NCBI RefSeq assembly: GCF_010119385.1 | Contig: NZ_VFIE01000023.1 | Location: forward strand, 1 to 64,000 | DNA length: 64,000 bases | From: Nesterenkonia haasae | GTDB taxonomy: Bacteria; Actinomycetota; Actinomycetes; Actinomycetales; Micrococcaceae | Direction of reading: 5' to 3' | Part shown: positions 44,800-54,068 of the stretch, piece after piece | Position numbering within the stretch: position 1 is the stretch's first letter | Layout: each line of letters begins with the position of its first letter | Translations under genes and position numbers: made by a program | The notes under the pieces: generated by a model | Told to the model about the DNA's origin: nothing | Seen by the model: the letters and a program-made list of their open reading frames with translations, nothing else | Databases searched by the model: none

Positions 44800-46313
44800 C
44801 TTTCCCCCAATTCGCTCTGGGCGCGTTGACGCTGCTGCCGCTGCTGGGCGCCGCCGCGGCCGTGGTGCTCCCCCACCCTGCGCGGCGCATCACCGGGGTG
44901 GTCACAGCCGTGGTGATCGCTCTGCTGACCGTGCCGGTGCTGGTCACAGTCACCTCTGGGGAGCTTCCGGAACTGGTGCTGGGCGGGTTCGATGCCCCGC
45001 TGGGGATTCATCTGCGCGGTGACGGTCTGGCGGCGGTGTTTTTGGGGGTGACCTCTCTGGTGGGACTGATCCTCACCGGCTACGCAGCCATCCTGCCGAA
45101 GTCCACCGGCACCTTTCTGAGCGCGACCGCGTGGGTGCCGGGACACCCGGGGTTCTGGCCGCTGTGGCTGGGCTGCTGGTCAGGGCTGAACGCGGTGTAT
45201 CTCTCCGGAGACCTGTTCAACCTCTATGTGGCCCTGGAACTGGTCGGCCTGACGGCGGTCGCACTAGTGGCCCTCGGGGGGCGGAAGTCCTGGGAACCGG
45301 CACTGCGGTATTTGTTCGTGGCGGTGCTGGGTTCGCTGCTGTTTCTGGCCGGGGTGGGGCTGCTGGCCTCAGTGACCGGAACCCTGGACCTGCAGCAGAC
45401 CCGTGAGGCCCTGGGGGGGTTGGAGGACCCGACCCCTGCGCTGCTGGCGCTGACCCTGATGACCATTGGTCTGGGTATGAAGGTCGCCCTGCTGCCGATG
45501 CACCGCTGGTTGGTGCCCGCGCATTCTTCGGCCCCGAGCGTGGTCTCCCCCATCTTGTCCGGTTTGGTGCTCAAGGCCGCGCTGGTGGTGCTGCTGCGCT
45601 GCTGGCTCTGGGCGGTCCCGGTGCTGGCAGGTGCCGAGTGGCTGACCTGGCTGCTGGGTGGCTTGGGGACCGCCGCGGTGCTGGCCGGTTCGGTGCTGGC
45701 GCTGCGGCAGGACAGGTTGAAGCCCCTGGTGGCGTATTCGACCATCGCGCAGATCGGTTACTGGTTCCTGGCGTTCCCGCTGCTGCTTCCGGGTGAGAAC
45801 GACGACGCCGAACTCGCCTCAGGTGCCTACGGTGCTGTGGTCGCGTTGGCCGCCGGGCACGCGATCGCCAAAGCCGGACTCTTCACCGCCGCAGGATTCC
45901 TGAAGGACCGCTGCGGCACCGATGAGATTGCCGCGCTGCGCGGGGCCGGAGCCCACCACCCCACCCTGATTCTGGCGATGGGCCTGTGCGCTGTGGGGCT
46001 GCTGGGGCTGCCGATCAGCTTGGGGTTCACCGGCAAATGGCAGCTGGCCACGGCCGCGGTGGGGGCCGAGCACTGGTGGCTGTTCCTGGTGCTCGCCGCG
46101 GGCACACTGCTTTCGGCCGGGTACCTACTCCGCGGAATCGCCCCGCTGCTGATGCAGGCTGAGGTGGATGACAACACCCCGGCGGCGAACCCAGTGACCG
46201 TCCGCGAGCGCACCGGGGAGCTGGCCGTGCTGCTACTGGGTGTGGCGACCCTGGCCACAGGCCTGCTGGGCGCGTGGGTGAGCACCATGCTGGAGGTGGG
46301 CTCATGGTGGTGA
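44796..46313 (+). CDS. Mrp antiporter subunit D-like (NuoL/M/N family), first copy
   Basis: 505 aa with about 14 helices, proton-conducting family. Family marks are DLFNLYVALELVGLTAVALV, the Lys-bearing helices GMKVALLPMHRWLVPAHSSA and SGLVLKAALVVLLRC, LKPLVAYSTIAQIGYWFLA and AKAGLFTAAGFLKDRCGTDE. It carries the conserved Glu and Lys residues of the ion path. The start is GTG. First of three consecutive antiporter-like subunits. Confidence 0.9.
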   Translation: MTFPQFALGALTLLPLLGAAAAVVLPHPARRITGVVTAVVIALLTVPVLVTVTSGELPELVLGGFDAPLGIHLRGDGLAAVFLGVTSLVGLILTGYAAILPKSTGTFLSATAWVPGHPGFWPLWLGCWSGLNAVYLSGDLFNLYVALELVGLTAVALVALGGRKSWEPALRYLFVAVLGSLLFLAGVGLLASVTGTLDLQQTREALGGLEDPTPALLALTLMTIGLGMKVALLPMHRWLVPAHSSAPSVVSPILSGLVLKAALVVLLRCWLWAVPVLAGAEWLTWLLGGLGTAAVLAGSVLALRQDRLKPLVAYSTIAQIGYWFLAFPLLLPGENDDAELASGAYGAVVALAAGHAIAKAGLFTAAGFLKDRCGTDEIAALRGAGAHHPTLILAMGLCAVGLLGLPISLGFTGKWQLATAAVGAEHWWLFLVLAAGTLLSAGYLLRGIAPLLMQAEVDDNTPAANPVTVRERTGELAVLLLGVATLATGLLGAWVSTMLEVGSWW

Positions 46314-47869
46314 ACGACCTGATTCCGCTGGGACTCGTGCTGCTCTCGGTCGTGGTGGCCGCCATTATCTTCCCGCTGCCGCAGCGTGTGGCGCGGCTGC
46401 GCAGCACAGTCAACCTGGTCGGCGCGGTGACCAAGCTGGTGTTGGTGGTGCTGCTGGTGCCACCTGTGGTGGCCGAGGGTGCCCGCCCAGAGTTCTCAGT
46501 GCCGTTTCTGCCCACCGGCGGTGGGGAGGCGATTTCGCTGGTGCTGCGGGTGGATCCGCTGGCCCTGTTCTTCGCCGGGCTCTCTGCGGTGCTGTGGCTG
46601 CTGACCACGATCTACGCGATCGGGTACCTGAAGGGCACCGCGTATCAGAGCCGGTTCTTCGGGTTCTTCAGCCTGTGTGTGGCGGCGACGGTGGGCATCA
46701 GCTTCTCCGGGAACCTGATCACGTTTTTGGTGTTCTACGAGCTGTTGACCCTGGTGACCTACCCGCTGGTGGCGCACTGGGGAGATGAGAAGTCCCTGAA
46801 GGCAGCCAGGCTGTATATGCGCTACGCGCTCGGCGGCGGCGTCGCTGTGCTGGTCGGTGTGGTGTGGCTGACCATGGAGGCCGGGCCAGCCGACTTCGCT
46901 GAGGGCGGCGCGGCTGATGTGGCCGATTTCGCCGCCGGCTCCCCCACTGTGGCGGTGATCATTTTCGCCCTGCTGGTCGGCGGACTGGGGGTGAAGTCTG
47001 CCCTGGTGCCGCTGCATTCCTGGCTGCCGGCGGCTATGGTCGCCCCTGCTCCGGTCTCTGCCCTGCTGCATGCGGTCGCGGTGGTGAAGGCTGGCGTGTT
47101 CGGCATTGTCCGGGTGGTCGATGATGTCTACGGCATTGAGGTCGCCTGGGAGCTGGGGGGGCTCACTCCGCTGCTGATTCTGGCCAGCATCACCATCATT
47201 TACGGGTCCTATCAGGCGCTGCGCCAGACGGAGATCAAGCGCCGCCTGGCGTTCTCCACGGTCTCCCAGGTCAGTTACGTGGTGCTGGGGGTAACCATGT
47301 TCTCCATGGCGGGCACCGCCGGCGGGGTGGTGCACCTGGTGCATCAGGGCATCATGAAGATCACCCTGTTCTTCTGCGCCGGACTGTTCGCCGAATCCAT
47401 GGGTGCACATAAGATCTCTGACCTGCGCGGGGCCGGCCGTCGCATGCCCTGGACCTCTGCGGCGTTCACGGTGGGCGCGTTCGGGATGATCGGCCTGCCA
47501 CCAACGGCGGGGTTTATCTCTAAATGGCAGTTGGGGCTCGGCGCTCTGGACTCCCCGCACCCGTGGGTGCTGGTGGTGCTGGTGGTCTCCTCACTGCTCA
47601 ACGCCGCATACTTCCTGCCTGTGGTCTACAGCCTGTGGTTCGGCCAGAAGGAGGATGAGCAGGACAGTGAGCAGGAGTACGACGGCGCCGACGCACCCGA
47701 GCCTGGCACAGCGCGGACCGGTGATGATGCGCGGGTTCATGAGCCGGCGCTGCTTCTCATACCTGCCCTGTGCACTGCCGGGTTCACGCTGATAGTGGGC
47801 CTGGCGGCGTCGTTACCGTTCTCTCCGCTGGAAATCTCGCGGTTCATCGCCGAGGGGGTGTTCAGCTGA
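46304..47869 (+). CDS. Mrp antiporter subunit D-like (NuoL/M/N family), second copy
   Basis: 521 aa, about 14 helices. FLVFYELLTLVTYPLVAHWG, GVKSALVPLHSWLPAAMVAP, SALLHAVAVVKAGVFGIVRV and HQGIMKITLFFCAGLFAESM show the antiporter-like fold with conserved Glu, Lys and His. I chose ATG 46304, six bases after GGAGGTG; it overlaps the previous gene by 10 bp. It is the most NuoM/MrpA-N-like of the three copies. Confidence 0.9.
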   Translation: MVVNDLIPLGLVLLSVVVAAIIFPLPQRVARLRSTVNLVGAVTKLVLVVLLVPPVVAEGARPEFSVPFLPTGGGEAISLVLRVDPLALFFAGLSAVLWLLTTIYAIGYLKGTAYQSRFFGFFSLCVAATVGISFSGNLITFLVFYELLTLVTYPLVAHWGDEKSLKAARLYMRYALGGGVAVLVGVVWLTMEAGPADFAEGGAADVADFAAGSPTVAVIIFALLVGGLGVKSALVPLHSWLPAAMVAPAPVSALLHAVAVVKAGVFGIVRVVDDVYGIEVAWELGGLTPLLILASITIIYGSYQALRQTEIKRRLAFSTVSQVSYVVLGVTMFSMAGTAGGVVHLVHQGIMKITLFFCAGLFAESMGAHKISDLRGAGRRMPWTSAAFTVGAFGMIGLPPTAGFISKWQLGLGALDSPHPWVLVVLVVSSLLNAAYFLPVVYSLWFGQKEDEQDSEQEYDGADAPEPGTARTGDDARVHEPALLLIPALCTAGFTLIVGLAASLPFSPLEISRFIAEGVFS

Positions 47870-47870
47870 G

Positions 47871-49679
47871 GTGCGTACCCCTGAGATCCTCATAGCGCTG
47901 AGCCTGCTTATCCCCCTGGTGGTGACCGCGGTGATTGCCCTGGCCGGAACGCTGGGGCTGGCCCGTGCCCGCCGGGTGCGCCGGGCGGCTGCGATGTTCT
48001 CGCCGCTGACGGTGCTGCCCGCGGTGTTGCTGACCCTGGTGGGTCCGGAGGCGGAGCTTGAGGTGCCGTGGCTGCTGCTGGGCACCGCGTTCAGCATGGA
48101 TGCTGCGGCACGTGCGCTGACGCTGATTGCCGCACTGCTCTATGGGGCCGCACTGATGGCGGTCACCTGGGTGAAACTCCGGGATGCCGAGAGTGGGTCC
48201 GGGGCGCTGAGCGCGTTCCTGATGGTCTGCTTTGCGGGCAATATCGGCACCTACCTGGCCGCCGATGCGGTGAGCTTCTACCTGGCGTTCGCGATCATGA
48301 GCTTCTCCGCTGCCGGGCTGGTCATCCACTACCGGCACCAGGCGGCTCGCCGGGCCACAAGGATTTACCTGGTGATGTCAGTGATCAGTGAGACGGCGAT
48401 CCTGGCGGGCCTGATTCTCACTGCGAGCGCAGGCGGGTACCTGATCGCGGATGCTCCTGCCGCGGTGGCCGCCTCGGACCACACGGGCCTGATAGTGGTG
48501 CTGCTACTGATCGGATTCGGGGTCAAAGCCGGAACGGTGCCGCTGCATGTGTGGCTTCCGTTGGCGCACCCGGCTGCTCCCCCGGCGGCCTCGGCGGTGC
48601 TCTCCGGGGCGATGGTCAAGGCCGGGCTGATGGGCTGGATCCGGTTCCTTCCACTGGGCGACCCGGCCATCCCGGCTGCGGCGGGCCAGACCCTGTTGGC
48701 ACTGGCGCTTATCGGCGCGTTCGCCGCGGTGGTGGCAGGTGTTCTGCAGAGTGACCCGAAGGTGGTGCTGGCCTATTCGACGATCTCGCAGATGGGGTTC
48801 ATCACCGCCCTGGTGGCGGTGGCGATGCTCGTGCCCGAGGTGACCGGTGCGGCTACTGCGGCCGCGGTGCTCTACGCCGTCCATCATGGGCTGGCGAAGG
48901 GTGCGTTGTTCCTAGGCGTGCCCGTGGTCAAGCACTATGCCGGTGGTCGGACCGGGATCCTGGTCGCCATCGGCATGGCCGGTGCGGCCCTAGCTGTGGC
49001 GGGCGCCCCCCTGACCTCGGGCGCCTACGGCAAGTATGTCTCCAAGGAGGCAGTCGAAGGCATCACCGTGCTGGGTCTGGGACTTGATCAGATCCTGCCG
49101 CTGGTGGCTACCGGCTCCACCCTGCTGCTGATGCGCTTCGGCTGGGTGATCACCCGGGCCGAACGAGCCCCGCGCCGGAGGCCCGATGGTGAACTGTTTT
49201 CCTGGCTGGGCGTGTGTGCAGCCGGAGTGGCAGTGCCGTGGATAATCGGCCTCCGGTGGATCCCTCAGGCCGGGGACTTCAGCTGGACGGCGAGCGCACT
49301 GTGGGACGCCACCTGGCCCATCCTGCTCGGTGTCGGCTTGGGTGCTGCCATCGCGTTCGCGGCGCGGCGGGACCTGCTGCCGCAGTGGCTGAGCGCAGAT
49401 GGCCAGACTGTGCCACCAGGCGACATTGTGGTCGCGGAAGAATCTCTCTTGGTCCGTGGTGGACGTAGCACCTCCGCTGGACTGGACGCCGCCCATGGCG
49501 TGACTGCGCGTGTGCGCTCACGTGGTGCAAGCGGTGGGCACCGTTTGGCTGAATGGACCCGCCGTGGTGCTTCCCGTGCTGAAGCTGCCGTGGGCAGCTG
49601 GGAGGGTTCAGGTGTGGTCATTGTGGCGCTGACTGCGGTCACTGTCGTGCTGGTGATGTGGGCAGGAGGTCTGTGGTGA
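47871..49679 (+). CDS. Mrp antiporter subunit D-like (NuoL/M/N family), third copy
   Basis: 602 aa; about 14-15 helices plus a hydrophilic C-terminal extension ending in one more helix (GVVIVALTAVTVVLVMWAGG). Family marks are VSFYLAFAIMSFSAAGLVIH, GVKAGTVPLHVWLPLAHPAA, SGAMVKAGLMGWIRFLPLG and HHGLAKGALFLGVPVVKHYA. The GTG start lies one base after the previous stop. Its end shares a base with mrpE (TGATG). Confidence 0.88.
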   Translation: MRTPEILIALSLLIPLVVTAVIALAGTLGLARARRVRRAAAMFSPLTVLPAVLLTLVGPEAELEVPWLLLGTAFSMDAAARALTLIAALLYGAALMAVTWVKLRDAESGSGALSAFLMVCFAGNIGTYLAADAVSFYLAFAIMSFSAAGLVIHYRHQAARRATRIYLVMSVISETAILAGLILTASAGGYLIADAPAAVAASDHTGLIVVLLLIGFGVKAGTVPLHVWLPLAHPAAPPAASAVLSGAMVKAGLMGWIRFLPLGDPAIPAAAGQTLLALALIGAFAAVVAGVLQSDPKVVLAYSTISQMGFITALVAVAMLVPEVTGAATAAAVLYAVHHGLAKGALFLGVPVVKHYAGGRTGILVAIGMAGAALAVAGAPLTSGAYGKYVSKEAVEGITVLGLGLDQILPLVATGSTLLLMRFGWVITRAERAPRRRPDGELFSWLGVCAAGVAVPWIIGLRWIPQAGDFSWTASALWDATWPILLGVGLGAAIAFAARRDLLPQWLSADGQTVPPGDIVVAEESLLVRGGRSTSAGLDAAHGVTARVRSRGASGGHRLAEWTRRGASRAEAAVGSWEGSGVVIVALTAVTVVLVMWAGGLW

Positions 49680-50242
49680 TGAGCAGCGTGGTGATGCGTT
49701 GGATAGTGGGTGCGGTCCTGCGCGCTGTCATCCTAGGTGTGCTGTGGGCGGGGTTCACTTCCGCTTCTATGGACTACGCGGTCTATGGGCTGGTGTCCGT
49801 GCTTGCGTGCACGGCGCTGAGTCTGCTGCTGATGCCGCCGGAGTCTCCGGTGCGGCTTGCACGGTGGCCACGGCGAATTTGGTTCGCTGGCGCGCTGTGC
49901 CTGTGGTTCCTGTGGCAGTCAGTGCTCGGCGGGGTGGATGTGGCGGTGCGCTCGCTGCGCCGCCCGGTGCGGATTGACCCGACCGTGGTGCGCGCCCCGA
50001 TCGACCTTCCGGAGGGTCACGCCCGCCAGCTGGCAATGGTGCTGATGAATCTGATGCCGGGCTCCATGATCCAGCGCACCACTGATAGTGAGGGCGCCAC
50101 AGCGCTCGTCACCACGGACCCAGACGCGGCGGCAGCGTGCGCGGAACCCCAGCAGGTGGAGCTCCACACATTGGCCCCCGAGCTAGACCCCGCCCGCCAG
50201 TGGAGACACCTCCAACACCGCGTCTCCCGCGCCTTCGACTGA
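49679..50242 (+). CDS. mrpE: Mrp antiporter subunit E
   Basis: 187 aa with two or three N-terminal helices and a soluble C-terminal domain. WFLWQSVLGGVDVAVRSLRR and LMPGSMIQRTT are the MnhE motifs, the latter being the family LTPGT-type loop. ATG 49679 lies in the preceding stop. It is the last gene of the Mrp operon. Its terminal codons (GCC TTC GAC TGA) form the left copy of the 25-bp repeat that brackets the CBASS operon. Confidence 0.9.
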   Translation: MSSVVMRWIVGAVLRAVILGVLWAGFTSASMDYAVYGLVSVLACTALSLLLMPPESPVRLARWPRRIWFAGALCLWFLWQSVLGGVDVAVRSLRRPVRIDPTVVRAPIDLPEGHARQLAMVLMNLMPGSMIQRTTDSEGATALVTTDPDAAAACAEPQQVELHTLAPELDPARQWRHLQHRVSRAFD

Positions 50243-50255
50243 TCTCCTTGCTCTG
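50231..50255. repeat. Left copy of imperfect direct repeat flanking the CBASS operon
   Basis: GCCTTCGACTGATC followed by TCCTTGCTCTG; 22 of 25 bases equal the copy at 55336-55360. It covers the last codons of mrpE and the first bases after it, a position typical of an insertion site that preserves the host gene. Confidence 0.45.
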
Positions 50256-50301
50256 CTGGGAAGCAATTCGTCCCACGCTGGTCGACCCGAAACTAGGAGA
50301 C

Positions 50302-51618
50302 CTAATTCAAGGGATCACCCCGCCCTGGAAGAAGCACCTCTTCTATCGCTCCCACGCTTGCTGACGCTCGCACTCGAAGTGTGGGGACGTATCTTGCGCG
50401 GTAATCATTGCCGTATATGGGGTCCGAGTCGTCCCATTCATGGGCTACTACGCGCAGGGTGTTGGTCAACCGTCCGATGAGAAGCGCAAGGGGGAACGGG
50501 CACCGCAGCAGGAGGTGCACCTCGGCGTTGGAGTTGTCGTTCGACAGGGCACGGATATGCGCGGCGAGGTCGGCGGCGATCAGGCCCGCGTCAGCGGGGT
50601 CGAGGAGCGTGCCGCTCGCACTTGTGAGATGACGCCAGGCCGCGAGAAACGGCCTATGGTCTTCGATATAGCGGGTGAAGGCGGTGTCGCTGCGTTGGGG
50701 CAGGAGATCGACATATACCGCTACGGAGGGGCGCCCGGCTGTGATCGCAGACGGATTGCCCCCTTCATCTGCGATTTGCACTTGCGGTTGCGTGACGAAC
50801 CGCGCTTCGCCATCGCTCGCCCAGGTGGCGCCCTGTTGGTCGATCACGTCCATGTGTCCGATTCGAGACGAAGGCAAGGCCGCCCCGACTGCGAAGGCCA
50901 CCGAGAGATGAGCGCCGCCAGCGACACGGAGCCGATGGGCCCCGGAACGGGTCACGGCATCGGGGAGGAGACCGATGGTGTCCTTGAGGTCTCGGAGCCC
51001 GTCGGCGCTCGGAAGTCGTTCGTGATCGGAGGGTCTGAGGCGGATGTCCAGTTCGTCACCGGTTCGGTCATAGACCTGTGGCGTGTTCCTGGTCTGGAGG
51101 CTTAGGCGGAACGTCTGGTCGGTTGCCTCGATTCGCTTGCGAAGAGACGCGATTCTGTGCCAGACCACACCGCGGATCAATGCCAGCAGACCATCGCGCT
51201 CGGCGGAGTGCTGGTCTACACCGCTTAAGGTGCCGGGTCGAATCTCTAGGAGCCGGTCGGGAGCGTCGTAATCTGTTCCGTCGTCTTTTGTCTTCACTGA
51301 GTTGATGATTCCGAGTGCAAACACGTCGTAGTCGCGGTGTAGCTGGAGGAGATGGGGGGCTTCCAGCGTCTTCACGACTCTGCTGTTCACCACGTCCGGT
51401 GTTGTCACGAGAACGCCGCCGGAGATGCCGGCCTCTATCGCTTGCTTGAGTCGGGCCTCGGTGTCACCTGGTGGCAGATCGTCTCGGTCCCGCCAGACAG
51501 GGATGCCGGCGGCACGGAGGAGCCAGGCGAGTTCGGCAGCAACACCCGTACCGTCCTTCTGGCGATACGAGATGAAGACAGGGTCTGCTGGGTCAGGAGT
51601 GGCGGAATCGGATGTCAT
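50302..51618 (-). CDS. TIR-SAVED CBASS effector
   Basis: 438 aa, soluble. Residues 12-110 are a TIR domain: DPVFISYRQKDGTGVAAELA, IPVWRDRDDLPPGD and SRVVKTLEAPHLL, where Glu86 is in the position of the NADase catalytic glutamate. Residues about 190-438 resemble a SAVED sensor (AVTRSGAHRLRVAGGAHLSV, DNSNAEVHLLLRCPFPLALL, near-terminal THxW-like VVAHEWDD). Known TIR-SAVED proteins, described from the actinobacterium Microbacterium ketosireducens, oligomerise on a cyclic trinucleotide and destroy NAD+. The ATG overlaps the JAB gene stop (ATGA). Last gene of the operon, convergent with mrpE. Confidence 0.88.
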   Translation of the reverse strand: MTSDSATPDPADPVFISYRQKDGTGVAAELAWLLRAAGIPVWRDRDDLPPGDTEARLKQAIEAGISGGVLVTTPDVVNSRVVKTLEAPHLLQLHRDYDVFALGIINSVKTKDDGTDYDAPDRLLEIRPGTLSGVDQHSAERDGLLALIRGVVWHRIASLRKRIEATDQTFRLSLQTRNTPQVYDRTGDELDIRLRPSDHERLPSADGLRDLKDTIGLLPDAVTRSGAHRLRVAGGAHLSVAFAVGAALPSSRIGHMDVIDQQGATWASDGEARFVTQPQVQIADEGGNPSAITAGRPSVAVYVDLLPQRSDTAFTRYIEDHRPFLAAWRHLTSASGTLLDPADAGLIAADLAAHIRALSNDNSNAEVHLLLRCPFPLALLIGRLTNTLRVVAHEWDDSDPIYGNDYRARYVPTLRVRASASVGAIEEVLLPGRGDPLN

Positions 51619-52172
51619 GGCGTCTCCTTGTGTTCTTCAGCTATGGAGGCGGCGTGCTTCACCGCGTCACTGGCGTATGGACTGTCTCCAGCAGGCGCAA
51701 TAGGCAGCCTCTCGGGTACCACCGCCCAGATTCGGTCCCGTTCTACGAGCCAAGTTGCAACGACTACACGTGCCGATGAATCGAAACCAGCGATGATCGC
51801 GACGAACTTGTCGAACCCCAGTTCAGGGTCGTGCAGATGGCGCATGTAGGAGTGGAGATCAACCTCGCTCGGGGAGAGCCCTCCGGTCGGGTGGGTGTGC
51901 CATTCGCCTATCCACTGACTACGGTCCTCCGACCAGGCCGAGTCCGCGAGACGCCGGGCATGGTCGAGGTCTCGCATAAAGGTGCGTTCGCCGCGGGTGG
52001 CGTTGGGTCCAGGTCCGCCGGCGTGTCGGATGTCGAGTCCATCAGTCGCGTCCTCCCCGAGCAAGATGCCGCCAGTTTCGAGTCCATCGACGGACCGCAA
52101 CGCCTCGCGCTCGATCGCGCTGAGTGCGACGTCAGTGATCGTCACCGGAGGCACCTCTCTCCAAGCTGTCAT
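51615..52172 (-). CDS. JAB/MPN-family metalloprotease of CBASS (Cap3-like)
   Basis: 185 aa. The complete JAMM zinc motif is present: Glu32 in ETGGILLG and HTHPTGGLSPSEVD with His92, His94, Ser102 and Asp105. In ubiquitin-like CBASS the Cap3 peptidase removes the CD-NTase from its conjugates. I chose ATG 52172, which overlaps the E1 stop (ATGA); the longer frame from 52223 lies inside the E1 gene. Confidence 0.88.
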   Translation of the reverse strand: MTAWREVPPVTITDVALSAIEREALRSVDGLETGGILLGEDATDGLDIRHAGGPGPNATRGERTFMRDLDHARRLADSAWSEDRSQWIGEWHTHPTGGLSPSEVDLHSYMRHLHDPELGFDKFVAIIAGFDSSARVVVATWLVERDRIWAVVPERLPIAPAGDSPYASDAVKHAASIAEEHKETP

Positions 52173-53467
52173 CCTGGCGAACAGGTCGGGCACGATGCGC
52201 GAGGTCTGGGGATAGACGACCACCGAACATCGCCGGCTTGGCTGAGGTCGAAAGGGGCCGCGAGATCACCTGCTGGTCTGAGACCGATGATGGCGTGCTC
52301 GCCGGGAACCTGCTGGGTGTGGTCACCGTGAAGCGATTCCAGCAGTGTCGCGATCGCCACTTTTGCGGCGAACATGCCGACGTATCGGAGATCAGGCGGC
52401 ACAGCCGTCATAGGCTGATGGACGCGCCCGGTGCCGTAATCCAACTCCTGATCCGCCTCAGCATCCATCGCCCCCTGATCCGCAAGCTGCTGCCGTAGAC
52501 AGAGGAGACATCCGAACCGGGGCGTGGGACGCAGCCGGATGACCTCTCCGATCGAGCCATTGTCGAGCACGCACGCCAAGACCGCCGCCTTCCGTGCGCG
52601 CCTGGAGAGGTGGCTGACGACGCGTCTGGGAGCAATACCGTCTGCGGCACAGAGCACCAGATCGACGCGGTCGACGAGGGGCCGAATGTAGTGGGCCTCG
52701 GCAACCACGTCACGTCTGTGAGCCACCACTGTCTGCTGCGGCCAGTGCTGGGCGAGGTGATCCTTCATCGCCGCCACCTTGAATCGCCCAACGCTTTCGG
52801 GTCCGAGAGCGTGGCGGAGCATGTTGTGCCAGAGGAATCGGTCCGGGTCGACAAGTTCCACACTTCCGAGTCCGTATCCTGCGAGCGCCTCTGCCGCGGC
52901 GCTCCCGATGCTGCCGCAGCCCACAACCATGACGCTATTGGCGGCGAGCTGTTCGATCGGCCATCTCCCCGTCAGTTGAGCCAAGCCGACGACCGCCGGT
53001 TCAGCTTCGATCGCGATGGCACGAACGCCCGTGCGGTGTACGAGCCATCCGGCGAATTCAGCGGCGCCCGCTTCCGTGGCTTCGGATGGAATCTGCGGAT
53101 CGTGGGTGATGAGGAGTCCAAGCTTGCCGCCGGGGTCTGAGACGCCTGGGAGCATCTTCCGGAAATCGTCGAATGGAATGCTCGCGCCTGGACGTCGCAA
53201 CAGCATTAGGTGGTTTAGGTTGATGTGTTCCGTTGTCGGACGCATCCACTGTGCGCTGTACAGCGGGTCGCCCCAATGCAATGCGGTGTACTTGCGGGGT
53301 ATTTCCACCTGTAGGCGAATGTCTCTAGCGGTCTCGACGGTGGTAACCACGTAAAGGTCTTCCGACGGGACGTGACGTATGTTCAGCGAACCGAGGGACA
53401 ACTTTGACTCGGCCATCTTGGCCGCCCCTTCGAGTGTGAGCACGATGTACGGGTCACTGGATCGCAT
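52169..53467 (-). CDS. E1-like ThiF-family activating enzyme of CBASS
   Basis: 432 aa. An N-terminal region of about 165 residues of unknown fold precedes the ThiF/E1 adenylation domain: MVVGCGSIGSAAAEALAGYG (ATP loop), VELVDPDR (Asp206/208), MLRHALG and GRFKVAAMK. Cys320 and Cys323 (FGCLLCLR) may pair with the C-terminal SCPTC to bind zinc, or one may be the thioester cysteine. Cap2 proteins usually fuse E2 and E1; here E2 is the neighbouring gene. ATG 53467 overlaps the E2 end by 14 bp and is the best in-frame start. It should adenylate the C-terminal glycine of the CD-NTase. Confidence 0.87.
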   Translation of the reverse strand: MRSSDPYIVLTLEGAAKMAESKLSLGSLNIRHVPSEDLYVVTTVETARDIRLQVEIPRKYTALHWGDPLYSAQWMRPTTEHINLNHLMLLRRPGASIPFDDFRKMLPGVSDPGGKLGLLITHDPQIPSEATEAGAAEFAGWLVHRTGVRAIAIEAEPAVVGLAQLTGRWPIEQLAANSVMVVGCGSIGSAAAEALAGYGLGSVELVDPDRFLWHNMLRHALGPESVGRFKVAAMKDHLAQHWPQQTVVAHRRDVVAEAHYIRPLVDRVDLVLCAADGIAPRRVVSHLSRRARKAAVLACVLDNGSIGEVIRLRPTPRFGCLLCLRQQLADQGAMDAEADQELDYGTGRVHQPMTAVPPDLRYVGMFAAKVAIATLLESLHGDHTQQVPGEHAIIGLRPAGDLAAPFDLSQAGDVRWSSIPRPRASCPTCSPG

Positions 53468-54068
53468 CGGCTTCTGTTTTCTTTTCGGCGCGCACGTCCT
53501 TCTTCGCGCGTTCAGCTGCCTCGGAGATGAGGTGGTCATATGAAGGGTCAGAGACGATGCCATTGACCGACATCTCATCGATGACGCCAGCCTTCATCAG
53601 GGCGTACTCGATCCGCCATCCCGATGCCTTAGCCAGAAGCTCGGTGAGGCTTGCTTCGGGCTGCCAGCCGCCATCGCTCTGGAGCAGACAGAGCGATCCT
53701 CCTGGGGCTACGTGCCATGCGGACTGCGTCTGTTCCCAGATCGACGGCTCCGGATCAAGGGAGTAGATGGTCGGCGGAACCATCGGGTGCGCCGCGGAGT
53801 AGATGACGAGCACTCGCAGTTCCTGGTCCCCGAGCAGCTCATCGAGAGCTTCGGGCTGGGGCCGCTCGAACGGCCAGCGGGGGAGTAAACCGATCCATCC
53901 GCCGTGCGGCATGCCGTCGTCTGTGGGGCTCTGGTATTCGAGCAATGGCGCGTACGCCTGGACCTCATTCTGATCGCGCCTCAGTCGCACGGGTTCACGC
54001 TCAGTCCAGAGGACGGGGTTGAGCGCCGTGGTGCCCGCGCCGCGATCTGGCCCTGTTGCGCGAGTCAT
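53454..54068 (-). CDS. Stand-alone E2-like conjugating protein of CBASS
   Basis: 204 aa. The bacterial E2 core is visible: YSAAHPMVPPTIYSLDPEPS and WHVAPGGSLCLLQSDGGWQP with the candidate catalytic Cys127, followed by helices (SLTELLAKASGWRIEYALMK) and an acidic/basic coiled tail. The eukaryotic HPN motif is replaced as in bacterial E2s. Its ATG overlaps the CD-NTase stop (ATGA). It would accept the CD-NTase thioester from the E1. Separate E2 and E1 chains differ from the common Cap2 fusion. Confidence 0.82.
   Translation of the reverse strand: MTRATGPDRGAGTTALNPVLWTEREPVRLRRDQNEVQAYAPLLEYQSPTDDGMPHGGWIGLLPRWPFERPQPEALDELLGDQELRVLVIYSAAHPMVPPTIYSLDPEPSIWEQTQSAWHVAPGGSLCLLQSDGGWQPEASLTELLAKASGWRIEYALMKAGVIDEMSVNGIVSDPSYDHLISEAAERAKKDVRAEKKTEADAIQ

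Noticed and set aside
46496-47560. 354-codon minus-strand frame
   Set aside because: It is antisense to a clear antiporter subunit and is rich in His, Gln and Arg without domains.
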